A stretch of 64,000 nucleotides of DNA from Blepharisma stoltei (lineage: Eukaryota > Ciliophora > Heterotrichea > Heterotrichida > Blepharismidae): contig CAJZBQ010000053.1 in the NCBI GenBank assembly GCA_914767885.1, positions 1,338,501-1,402,500 on the forward strand, in the 5' to 3' direction. Below the pieces are notes generated by a model that ran no database searches, had not been told where the DNA came from, and saw only the letters and a list, made by a program, of their open reading frames with translations. Positions 46,401 to 55,298 of the stretch are shown here, in pieces; the stretch's first letter is position 1, and each line of letters starts with the position of its first letter. The translations under genes were made by a program, and so were the position numbers.

Positions 46401-46475
46401 AGGAAAATTCATTGCTTTCATTATAATAGAAGTTATTTGTGTTACTTTGGATTTATTTATAACCAATTTTTGCAA
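37480..46475 (-). CDS. P4-ATPase/guanylyl cyclase fusion
   Basis: After five inserts are removed (162, 153, 615, 1318 and 346 bp) the gene is 2134 codons. The N-terminal half is P4-ATPase-like: WNLIPKNIFIQFSDLWYF entry, ACPADIL, the phosphorylation site DKTGTLTNGD, and a C-terminal six-helix bundle; the hinge motif is degenerate (GDESSD for GDGxND). Then comes a first membrane block, cyclase domain C1 (FCDIDDFED, KIETVGNVYM, LVGDTVNTASRM), a second membrane block, and C2 (LYADIAGFT, KVHTIGDCYV, YDIFGSDVLIANKME). C1 keeps the Asn/Arg catalytic pair and Glu/Ser guanine-type positions but has Asn for the second metal Asp; C2 keeps both metal Asp residues. This inverted split and the fusion match guanylyl cyclases of ciliates and apicomplexans. 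It should make cGMP at a membrane. Confidence 0.93.
38694..39039 (-). mobile_element. Family A MITE/IES, reverse orientation, TSD TCA
   Basis: It lies between TCA 38691-38693 and TCA 39037-39039. The hairpin end is at the left and the double repeat at the right, so it sits opposite to the other copies. The right terminus (GGAGGAGGCGAA) is mutated. Excision joins ATG CTG AGA AAC TAT in the cyclase gene. Confidence 0.87.
39211..40140 (+). mobile_element. SINE-like element nested in IES
   Basis: A perfect 15-bp duplication CTCTTGCAACAAATT lies at 39196-39210 and 40141-40155. It starts ATATACATTAAAATGGCGAC and ends TAATAATCTTAATCCTAATCC. Without its own nested MITE it is 552 bp, like the relatives in the kinase and Prp16 genes. 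Confidence 0.88.
39424..39801 (+). mobile_element. Family A MITE nested in the SINE-like element, TSD TAA
   Basis: It lies between TAA 39421-39423 and TAA 39799-39801, with a complete double left repeat and right hairpin. The interrupted sequence CTCTAACGAGAAACTGGG matches CTAGCGTGAAACTGGG in other SINE-like copies, confirming insertion into a pre-existing element. Confidence 0.92.
41022..41627. mobile_element. 606-bp IES, 9-bp target duplication, tandem core
   Basis: Flanked by GTCTTTAAG at 41013-41021 and 41628-41636. Inverted repeats CTTCACACGACGACTATTTC, then ATAACGACTATTTTTTTTTGGCC, about 50 bp long. Removing one copy plus the element gives GGT CTT AAA GAC AGT GAA inside cyclase domain C1. 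Confidence 0.9.
41054..41285 (+). repeat. Tandem T-tract/GGCCTA array
   Basis: About 15 copies of a 13-17 bp unit, GGCCTA plus a run of 7-9 T, occupy the left part of the 606-bp insert. The T-run length varies between units. It probably arose from the terminal repeat, which contains one unit. Open frames across it (Phe/Gly/Leu repeats) are not genes. Confidence 0.9.
43003..43155. mobile_element. 153-bp IES-like insert in P4-ATPase region
   Basis: Flanked by CTCG (42999-43002 and 43152-43155). The ends share CTTCCTCTCCCC and the reverse partner of CCCCCCTCCCCT, plus GGTTTCAG/GGTTTTCAG, as inverted repeats. It contains an in-frame stop. Removal joins GAT CGA CCC GAG CCT ATT between two membrane helices. 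Confidence 0.7.
45799..45960. mobile_element. 162-bp TA-bounded IES in P4-ATPase region
   Basis: TA at 45797-45798 and 45959-45960. AT-rich with stops in frame and only weak inverted repeats (GCCAAT near both ends). Removal restores PADILLLCVKSGE, the expected actuator-domain strand. Confidence 0.82.
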
Positions 46476-46635
46476 ATAGGAAAGAAACTTATTAATTTTG
46501 TATATAAAAAATTTAAATCCACTTAATAATAGAGCATATAAAAGTATTTATTAACTTTCACAAACGATAAATAAGGACAAGGCAGAAATAATTTGATATA
46601 GTACAAATATAAAATTCAAAATTTTAGAAATTTTT

Positions 46636-48000
46636 TTACTTCACTATAACTGATGAAATGGATGGAATTATGTCATTTGGAGTTGGAGCCCCAGGGACTT
46701 CAGGCTCACTGAAGCTTCATAAAGTTTGAACTGATTGATCTCCACTTTTTGGCTTTTGATCTAGCTTTTCAGCTAATTCTAACACTCTTGATATGCTTTG
46801 AAGAGTAGATATCTGCTTGAGCTGCTCGATTTCACTTTCTGAAATATAATTATTGAGCCCTTTAAGCATTTTTTTCATAGAATTAATTGTTTTTCCTTTG
46901 CTTTCAAACTCAATAAGTTCAGTCAGCTGAATTTCTTTTTCTATTAAAGCGTTATCAACTCTGGCATAGTCTTGGTGCAGTTTATTAAGCTGCCCAGTCA
47001 AAGTTTTTATTTCATCTTTCAGTTTTTCTTCTCTTTCTTCTCATTTTCTTTCCAGCTTTTTCATTTCTTCTCTCTGAGTATCAATTTCTTGTCTTATTTT
47101 CATTTTTATCCCTTCAGCAGCATCATTGATTGTATAATCATGAGCAATCATTGCTTGGTCAAAGAGTTTGGTTACAAGTCTTCACATCATTTCAATCATT
47201 ATTGCTTCATTATCATTCCCCTTTTGTTTTTCGCTTCGTATCAGCTCTCTTATGAGTGTTGTATATGCTGCTAATTTTTCTTGAAAATCAGTTCTTGTTA
47301 TTTTCAGTAAATCCTTCGGATGGTCATTTATAGAGCTTTTTAAGGCTTCTTCAAGCTGATAAAAGAGCCCAATCCCAGGGGCAGGAGACATGATTTCTTC
47401 GCTCCTAGCAACTTGATAATTCATCTGCAAGTCCATTTTCAAATTTTGGAGAAATCGAAATGAATCTAAAAAAGAGTCTAAATCTTTTCGCTCCTGAGCT
47501 ACAGAGGCTGATTTTATTACTTTAAACTTTTCTTCATCTTCAAGGTGCTCGATTCTATATATAGGATTTTTGTTACTGCGATGCTTTCTGTCGGCTCTTG
47601 CTCCTCGATAAAGTCGTTCACTGCTGAACTCTTGGACTACTGTACGATCTCGTAGAGAGTCTGGCTGCTTCAGTTCATTTTCTCTTGCTGAATAAAGGAA
47701 ATTTAAGGTTTTTGTTTTAACAGGGCTTATTAAAGGTTGGCTTTCAAATACATCTATTTGTGGATTTGTGATTTGGGAGCTAGAAATATGACTAGTTCTT
47801 ACAGGAATTGGAGATGAAAATATATTTGCAGAGGATTTTGAAAGATTGATCAATCTCTTATTCATCATTCTGTAATCAGACAAAATATCAGATCTATCTT
47901 GTGAGTCTGGAATTGGGATTGGAGATGTATTATAGACAATCCTATCGACATTCTTCATGAAGTTTTTTTGTTTTTGGCGAACTCTGAAATTTGTGCTCAT
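46636..48000 (-). CDS. Coiled-coil protein of unknown function
   Basis: A 454-residue protein with three TGA-Trp codons. Residues 1-160 are basic and Ser/Pro-rich with short PIPIP-type motifs (SPIPIPDSQ, SPIPVRTS), likely disordered. Residues about 165-270 are helical. Residues about 290-420 form a strong coiled coil (REEMKKLERKWEERREEKLKDEI, EKEIQLTELIEFESKG). No enzyme motif is present. A cytoskeletal or ciliary role is possible but not shown. It lies 160 bp upstream of the cyclase start, on the same strand. Confidence 0.8.
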
Positions 48001-48310
48001 TTTTTTAGACTGCAGTTATATATTAATATTATAGTTTTCTTTTTAAATTTGATGGGTTGCCTTTGGAATTTTAAAAAGATAATTATTTTAACTTTTATAA
48101 TTTTAATCATGAATAATTATTAAGCTTGACATGCTTTTCTTAACTAAATCAAATCAATAAATCAAATAATCTGATTACTTTCTTTAAAAATTATCAGAAG
48201 TAATATTAAATTAATAATTTCGGTCTCTTAGTCTGAATCAATCTTTCCTCATCTAAAAAGATTTCTGCTAATATATATTAACAATTTATCATATCAATCA
48301 TATAATTATA
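48001..48310. other. Intergenic, divergent promoters
   Basis: AT-rich spacer between divergent genes; no other feature seen. Confidence 0.55.
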
Positions 48311-51300
48311 ATGGAATTCAAAAAACCACACTCTGTCAGATCCCACAAGAATTCTCATTCCAGAAGTCCCCGAAGGCATTCCTCATCTTCAACTTCGTTT
48401 TCCAACTCCCGTAATGCAAGACTAGGCTCAACTCCTTTATATTTTAAAGGCACCCCAGGAGTAAAACTAGGAGATCGAACTCCTACAAGAGAAACTCCAA
48501 GACGAGACGAGCCTCACTCCGACTATGGTCCTGAATACCGTGCTTTAGAATGGGAAAGTCGTCAAGTCGTAGACTATGAATGATACGACTGTGACGAAGG
48601 CGGATTTTTGATGAAAGGCGAAGACGAATTCGCATATCGTGAAGACTTTTATCAAGCTCCTACTAAAAAAGGGATGAATTTAGGATCGCTAAAAAAGCTT
48701 GAAAGAAGCCAAGATAACGACAAATGGGAACTTAACAGAATGGTTAGCTCTGGAACTATTCGATTGAACCACGCAGAAGAAGATAATGAAGATGAAGAAG
48801 AAAATCGCGTGATCCTTATGGTCCACAACACCAAACCGCCTTTTCTTGACGGCAGAATTGTGTTTACAACTCAAATGGAGCCAATCCAAGTCGTAAAAAA
48901 TCCTCAATCTGATATCGCAATTTTGGCAAGGAAAGGATCCACTGTTGTAAAAGTTGTCAGAGAAAGAAATGAAAGGAACAAAATGAGAGACAAATTTTGG
49001 GACATTTCTGGGACAAGCCTTGGAAATTTGTTGGGAGTCCAAAAAGAAGAAGAAATTGACACAACTCGGTATGATGATGAAGGGAATTTCGACTACAAAG
49101 CAGACTCACAGTATGCAAAATCAATGAAAAACTTTGAAGCGATCAGCGATTTTGCAAGAAGCAAAACTGTTAAGCAGCAGAGAGAATATTTACCCATTTT
49201 TTCTGTAAGAGATGAGCTGCTTAATGTGATTAGAGAAAATAGAATTGTTATTATCGTTGGGGAAACTGGATCAGGGAAAACCACGCAGCTTACACAGTAT
49301 TTGTATGAAGAAGGATACACAAAATATGGAGTCATTGGCTGCACACAGCCAAGAAGAGTAGCAGCTGTATCAGTAGCTAAAAGAGTAAGTGAAGAAATGT
49401 CATGCAAGCTTGGTGAAATTGTAGGATATGCTATTAGATTTGAAGACTGCACAAGTGAAAATACAGTGCTTAAGTATATGACTGATGGAGTGCTGCTGAG
49501 AGAGTCTCTCAATGAAGCTGATCTTGATCAGTATTCGGCAATCATTATGGATGAAGCCCATGAAAGGTCACTTCATACTGATGTTCTCTTTGGAATATTA
49601 AAAAAAATCGTAGCAAGAAGACGTGATTTAAGACTTATCATTACTTCCGCGACTATGAATGCTCAGAAGTTTTCTGAATTCTTTGGAGGAGCGCCAATCT
49701 ACTCAATCCCTGGTAGGACTTTCCCAGTTGATACTATTTTTTCGAAAACCCCTGTTGACGACTATGTAGATATGGCAGTCAAGCAAGCTATCGCAATCCA
49801 CTTGCAGCAGCCTCCAGGCGATATTTTAATTTTTATGACTGGGCAAGAAGATATCATGGCAACTTGTGTTCTTCTCAATGAAAGAATTGCTGAACTAGGC
49901 ACTGCAGCTCCAAAAATCAAAGTTCTTCCGATTTATTCACAACTTCCATCTGAAAACCAAGCAAAAATTTTTGAAAAATCAGACATAAGGAAATGTGTGG
50001 TAGCAACAAATATAGCAGAGACCTCACTTACAGTAGATGGGGTGAAGTATGTCATTGATACAGGATTTTGCAAGCTCAAAGTATTTAATCCAAAAATTGG
50101 TATGGATGCCCTACAGATTACACCAATTTCTCAAGCTAATGCTAATCAGAGGCAAGGCAGAGCTGGAAGAACTGGACCAGGAATTTGTTATAGGCTTTAT
50201 ACTGATACTATTTATAGAGAAGACTTGCTAGAAAATAACATCCCAGAAATCCAAAGAACAAATTTAGCAAATGTCGTGCTTCTGTTGAAGAGTCTGAATA
50301 TTGATAACTTGTTGCAGTTTGATTTTATGGATCCTCCTCCACAAGACAATATTTTGAACTCTATGTATCAACTGTGAATATTAGGAGCTTTAAATGATAC
50401 AGGAGGCCTCACTGATCTGGGCAAGAAAATGGTTGAATTTCCTTTGGATCCACCCCTTTCGAAAATGCTTTTGGAATCAGAAAAGTATCGCTGCACGTCA
50501 GAATTGCTAACAATTGTGTCTATGCTTTCTGTCCCAAGTGTATTTTATAGGCCATAATTAAAATATGGCGTCTTCGTCTGGGTATGGCCTCCGGCCATAC
50601 ATACTCGACCATATTTTAATTATATCCGGCAAGGTTTTGCCATTCAGGAAATGGGCAACAATGCAGGGTAAGCAATTCTGCAGAGCAGAGCCTGGCCCGT
50701 GCTCAACGACCAGAATGGATTTTTTCCCCGAGAGGAAAGGGAGTCTAGGTTTGGAAAGGGTAAGCCCAGCAGAGTCTACAGGCGATGCCTAGACCATTCG
50801 GGCAACTACCTAGCGTGAAACTGGGCGTTACGTCCCAGGACTTGGAATTTCCCTTTTTGCCGAAAGGTGATCAGAAATCCATTTTTTGGAATTTCGGAAA
50901 GCCATTTTTCGTTAACTCAAGCAGCAGCCGCAGGAGTCCATAGCCCGCCCACTCAACACTAAAGCAGCGGGTCCAGGCCCTAGGGAAGGAGGAGGTATAT
51001 GTCTTCATGGCTGGCCTTTATGGCCAGCTTAGACTATATCGCAAAGCAGGTGAACCCTAATATTGGGTCCTTGGTGTCTGCGTTAACAGCAAGGCAGTCG
51101 CCTATAAATATTAAGTAAGTAAGTATTTTATAGGCCGAAAGACAGAGAAACAGATGCTGATTCAGCTAGAGAAAAGTTTTTTGTCCCTGAAAGTGACCAT
51201 TTAACACTTCTAAATGTTTATAATCAATGAAAAAATAATGGCTATCGATCTGATTGGGCAAATGAGCATTTTATTCATGTGAAAGCACTAAGAAAGGTAA

Positions 51301-51830
51301 GAGAAGTTCGGGCTCAGCTATTAGATATAATGAACTCATTAAGGATTGAAGAAATGTCGTGTGGGAATAACTGAGATATGGTAAGAAAAGTAATTGCTTC
51401 AGGATACTTCCATAACTCAGCCAAAATCAAAGGAATTGGAGAATACGTCAACATGAGGACAGGGATTCCTTGCATTTTGCACCCATCAAGCGCTTTATTT
51501 AGTCTTGGATACACTCCAGATTACATAGTTTACCATGAGCTGACAATGACAAGCAGAGAATACATGCAATACGTCACTGCAGTCGATCCATACTGGCTTG
51601 CTGAGCTTGGGCCAATGTTTTTCAGCACCAAAGATACTTTCAGAGAAATCGACAGAAAGAGAAGAAATGAAAAGAAAATGCAGGCTGAAGAAGATATGAA
51701 AAGGATCCAATCCACTCTCCTCAATCAAACTCAAAGTGTTGAACCACAAAGGAGAATCCATTCAGAAATTATCATGCCAGGTCGCGAAAAGACTCCAAAG
51801 CGCACACCAAGAATCCACCCTGGGATTTAA
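48311..51830 (+). CDS. PRP16: Pre-mRNA splicing DEAH helicase Prp16 (DHX38)
   Basis: A 978-residue protein after removal of one SINE-like insert (583 bp with one target copy). An Arg/Ser-rich N-terminus is followed by a conserved Prp16-type region ([16 protein letters not shown]). Helicase motifs: [48 protein letters not shown]. The ratchet/OB part has [35 protein letters not shown] and [11 protein letters not shown], all typical of Prp16/DHX38. It remodels the spliceosome between the two splicing steps. TGA-Trp occurs at several conserved Trp sites (for example YNQWKNN). No intron was found in this splicing-factor gene. Confidence 0.96.
50554..51122 (+). mobile_element. SINE-like element in Prp16
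   Basis: A perfect 14-bp duplication GTATTTTATAGGCC at 50540-50553 and 51123-51136. It starts ATAATTAAAATATGGCGTCTTC and ends ATTAAGTAAGTAA. With 569 bp it is an unnested, apparently full-length copy and the best reference for the family. It contains stops in the Prp16 frame. Confidence 0.92.
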
Positions 51831-51850
51831 ATAATGGTATTTTAAAAATA

Positions 51851-52738
51851 ATGCATAAATTCGCTAAAACAATTTTTGTGTTAGGAGGGCCGGCATGTGG
51901 CAAGGGCACAGCCTGCAAATCTGCTGAAAAAACTGGCAAGTATTATCACATTTCAGCAGGAGAATTGTTAATTCCCCTCCTTAAATGAATAAAACTATGG
52001 GAAAAATCCCTTTTTGGGTAAGAACCCACCTCCGTGAGCAAAAAATTTTTTTATGAAAAAGATTTTGATATAAATGATAATTATTATAATGAAATCTCTA
52101 GATAATTCTGTTTAATTTTAAACAGCTTGCATTTTAAAACATAAATTTTGCAAATAAAAGTCATTTTTTTACTACTCAATTTTTGCGTACTGGGATTTTT
52201 TAAATTTCAAAAAACAAATTATTATAAAATTTATATAAAAAATTAAACCCTTATGTGATCAAACAATTTTTTTTTCTCATGGAGAGGGCGAGTAAGAGAG
52301 CAACTAAATCCCGAGTTATCAGCAATAATAAACCAGCACTTATTAGAAGGAAAAATCGTGCCAGCCAAAATTACAGTTAAATTGCTAGAGCTTAAGATGA
52401 AAACTTTAGGCTGGAATCAAAGGACATTCTTGATTGATGGATTTCCAAGAAACAGAGACAATTACGAGACTTGGGTCAGTGAAATGAAAGAAGCAGAAAT
52501 AGAGAAAGTGATTTATATGAATTGTGATTACAAAACAACGATGGAAAGAATGATAAGCAGGAACGAAGGAAGAGAAGATGACAGTTTTCAAATTTTAGAA
52601 AAGAGATACAACACCTTCCTCACCCAGACCTTACCACTTATTGAAGAATTTAGGACGAAGAGAATATTAAGAGAAATTGATTGCTCAAAAACTAAAGAAG
52701 AGACATATAATAACTTTATTAATGCTCTTAATAACTAA
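51851..52738 (+). CDS. Adenylate/UMP-CMP kinase
   Basis: A 187-residue nucleoside monophosphate kinase after removal of a MITE. P-loop GGPACGKGTACKS, NMP-binding YYHISAGELLREQL, FLIDGFPRNRDNYETW, NCDYKTTMERMISRNEGREDD (short LID as in UMP-CMP/AK1-type enzymes), then a C-terminal helix. GFPR and the short LID favour the UMP-CMP kinase/AK1 group over long-form adenylate kinase. It transfers phosphate from ATP to a nucleoside monophosphate, probably in the cytosol. It starts 20 bp after Prp16. Confidence 0.93.
51972..52295 (+). mobile_element. Family A MITE/IES, TSD TAA, strongly decayed
   Basis: TAA at 51969-51971 and 52293-52295. The left end TTCCCCTCCTTAAATGAATAAAAC and right end TCTCATGGAGAGGGCGAG are degraded, but the core (GATATAAATGATAATTATTATAATGAAATCTC) aligns with the family. 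Removal joins GAA TTG TTA AGA GAG CAA in the kinase. Confidence 0.87.
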
Positions 52739-52764
52739 GTTCTCATGAGAATTCTTAAGTAGTC

Positions 52765-53442
52765 TTAACTGGCTAGAGCTTTCCCTGTTTCTCTTGCTAG
52801 GTGCCTTTCATATCTAAAATAAGCTTGCTGAGCTCGGATATACTAATTGACCAAGAATAGCCCACTAAGGAGCCATTCTTGGTCTGCCAGAAAAAATTTT
52901 GACAAAAGATCCTAATCTGCCATTACCACTGAGTTTTGGTATTTCCAAATTTTTTGGGCAAGCCAAATGCAATAAAAAAATTGTTCTTTTGCAATGATGC
53001 ATTTGGCTTGTCAAAAAAATTTGGCAACATCAAAACTCAGTGGTAATGGCAGATTAGGATCGTTTGTCATTACCACTGAGTTTTGGTGTTGCCAAATTTT
53101 TTTGACAAGCCAAATGCATCATTGCAAAAGAACAATTTTTTTTATTGCATTTGGCTTGCCCAAAAAATTTGGAAACACCAAAACTCAGTGGTAATGGCAG
53201 ATTAGGATCTTTTGTCAAAATTTTTTCTGGCAGACCAAGAATGGCTCCTTAGTGGGCTATTCTTGGTCAATTAGTATATCTGATGGGCACCATCTTCTAT
53301 AGGCTTGCAAAGTATCAGGACAGAGGTAATCATTTTTACTTTTCATCTCGGAGAGGCATTGCTGATGGAGATTGTCTGCAATTATGCATTGCTTGTGACT
53401 AATTGAGCCAAATGGACTCCCTGAAAAACTAACATGTGCCAT
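52765..53442 (-). CDS. Small CHCH-type protein split by an IES
   Basis: Seventy-nine residues after excision of 438 bp. Cys residues pair as in CHCH proteins: KQCIIADNLHQQCLSEM (C-x9-C) and YLCPDTLQAYRRWC (C-x10-C). The C-terminus is a basic helix (RAQQAYFRYERHLARE). CHCH proteins are usually imported into the mitochondrial intermembrane space and oxidised there. A respiratory-chain assembly or complex I accessory role is a guess. The second spacing differs by one from twin CX9C. Confidence 0.78.
52841..53278. mobile_element. 438-bp nearly perfect palindromic IES
   Basis: TA at 52839-52840 and 53277-53278. The entire element is a foldback: ends TACTAATTGACCAAGAATAG; each arm contains a further palindrome (CATTACCACTGAGTTTTGG and its complement occur twice). 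The sequence is almost symmetric around about 53063, with few mismatches. Excision restores CCA TCA GAT ATC CGA GCT. Confidence 0.95.
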
Positions 53443-53757
53443 GATGATAACTATTATAATTTATTTAAAATCCCTTGCATGTCTTCAATTGGAGCAGCAT
53501 CTTAAAGAAATTGGCCACCCCTTTGGCTAAAATAAATTTATCAAATAAGTGTTTTGATATAAAATTTTTATTTATCAGTGACCAAATGTACAAAATCTTC
53601 GACTGATATAAGTATTAACAATTTTGTGCCAAGCCTTATGAATCTTCACTATAGCATCATCATTTCTATAAACTGTAACTATTTCACTAAATTTTACTTA
53701 TATAATCCTTAGCATTACTATTAGCAAGTTGAGTAGAATGAGTAGTTAGCACTAAAA
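53443..53757. other. Intergenic
   Basis: AT-rich; no gene or bounded repeat recognised. Confidence 0.5.
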
Positions 53758-54084
53758 TTATTCTATCTTTCTGGTGGTTTTATTGCTTTCAAACTCTGCA
53801 TAAGCCTTTTCAAAAGTTGCTGCTTTGTTCAAGACGATGATGATTTTCGCTCTGCTTCTGCTGACACCACCATGATCTTCTTCTGACACACTTACAGTCT
53901 CAAACTTGGCCAAAGTGGCATATCCTAATGAGCATAGCATTTCAGCAGCCCTCACAGTGTTCGCAGTGGCCTCGCCTAAGCCATGGAGCTCAACTTGTTC
54001 ATGCTCTTTCAAGATTTCCTTGGCTTGGTACACGAAAGATGTATATTTCCTCTTGAGGCTGACTTTGATCAACTTGTCTTCCAT
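53758..54084 (-). CDS. Alba-domain nucleic-acid-binding protein
   Basis: A 108-residue single Alba domain. VSLKRKYTSFVYQAKEIL is the first strand-helix, VELHGLGEATANTVRAAEML is the second with the conserved Gly-x-Gly/Ala-Thr-x-x-Val, and SRSRAKIIIVL is the final strand. Eukaryotic Alba proteins bind RNA (Rpp25/Pop6 of RNase P/MRP) or act in mRNA control; ciliates carry several. The gene is complete and has no insert. Confidence 0.9.
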   Translation of the reverse strand: MEDKLIKVSLKRKYTSFVYQAKEILKEHEQVELHGLGEATANTVRAAEMLCSLGYATLAKFETVSVSEEDHGGVSRSRAKIIIVLNKAATFEKAYAEFESNKTTRKIE

Positions 54085-54179
54085 CTTCCTAATTTATGCC
54101 ATTCACTTAAATTCCACCTTAAATTTAACTATGGTTTTCTATTCCATTCAGGCAAAAAACTTACAAATAATCCATTTAA

Positions 54180-55245
54180 ATGAACATCATATCTCCGCAG
54201 CCTGAGTATGTTCGTTCACAGCATAAAGACATTGCATTAAGATTTATAAGTTTAGCCTCCTTTGCGGAGTTGCCCAAACCCGAAGCTTTCCGCGGCATCT
54301 TAACACACCGGTCCCACAGGCCGCTGGACCAACTGCTTTGCTGCACCAGGGTGTGACTCCACGCAATGTTGCTGACTAAGACGGTCACAGCATAAAGACA
54401 CAGAAATTATGAGCTATTTCAAAACATCGATGCTGGAGATAGTTGATGCTTGATTCGGATCGAGGATTAACTTGAAATATGCAGCTGAAATATCAGTGCT
54501 TATAGAAATTTTATATTATGCGTCTGGGCTGATTTTTTCAAATACAGATGTGAAGCAGACAATGGGGCAAGAGTATGTGAGTAGCTCAATAGCTGATTTA
54601 GGGAAAGTTGCTAAAATTAAAAGAGTATTGGTAAGCACGAATTACCCAAAAGCTGCACAATTTTTCAGGCCTGGATTGGTAAAGATGTGCTTGTACATTT
54701 TAGTAAAGACTGTTTTCCCATATGCAATTAAGAAATGAAGCAGGAGAAGTGAGGCAAAGTCAAGGAATACTGAAAATAAATCGTGATATGACTGTCTGCC
54801 AAGTGCTGAAGAGATTTGAGATGAAATTCTATCAAAAGCACATTTAGCTTTGTTTTTATTGACTGGAGTATATGATGAAATTGCTAAAAGAATCCTCAAT
54901 TTAGTTTTTGTAAAGACTATTAGAGCGAGAAATCCTTACTTCTTGTATAAAAGATTGGGATATCTCGTTTTAATACAGATTTTTATAAGCACATATAAGC
55001 TTACAAAAAGATTTTTGCTAAAAATGAGAGCAATGAATGTCACAGAAGCCCAGCAGCTGGAAGAGATATATGATAGCAAGGAATGCCCTTTGTGTATGTC
55101 GCCGTTAAGAAATCCTTCAGCAACTCCATGCGGACACATCTTTTGCTGGAGCTGCATAATGAGGGCTTCTCAAATAAACCCGATTTGCCCAAATTGCAGG
55201 CAGCAATGCTTACCCCAATCAATATTGCAGCTGAGAAACCTTTAA
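54180..55245 (+). CDS. PEX10: Peroxin 10, peroxisomal RING E3 ligase
   Basis: A 298-residue protein after removal of a short SINE-like fragment. The N-terminus is Pex2/Pex12-type helical membrane domain (INLKYAAEISVLIEILYYASG, KRVLVSTNYPKAAQFFRPGL, then two hydrophobic helices). The C-terminal RING is C3HC4: ECPLCMSP, ATPCGHIFCWSCI, PICPNCRQ. This order and length match PEX10, which ubiquitinates the import receptor PEX5 at the peroxisome. TGA-Trp occurs in the membrane domain (DAWFGS, KKWSRR). It is divergent from the Alba gene with a 95-bp spacer. Confidence 0.92.
54232..54384 (-). mobile_element. Short SINE-like insert in PEX10
   Basis: A perfect 16-bp duplication (TCACAGCATAAAGACA at 54216-54231 and 54385-54400). 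The insert is GC-richer than the gene. The left end (TTGCATTAAGATTTATAAG) looks like a reversed AT-rich tail, so it is probably a 5'-truncated minus-strand copy. Removal restores RSQHKDTEIMSYF. Confidence 0.82.
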
Positions 55246-55298
55246 CTATTCTAATGTATTTCAATTGATTTATTAATGAGAAAATTAAAAATTAATTT

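Noticed and set aside
52849-53270. CRISPR-like repeats near 53,000
   Set aside because: The repeats are inverted arms of one palindrome, not direct repeats with spacers, and the host is a eukaryote.
54176-54388. 70-residue minus-strand frame at the PEX10 start
   Set aside because: It is antisense to the PEX10 N-terminus and falls mainly in the SINE-like insert bounded by a 16-bp duplication.
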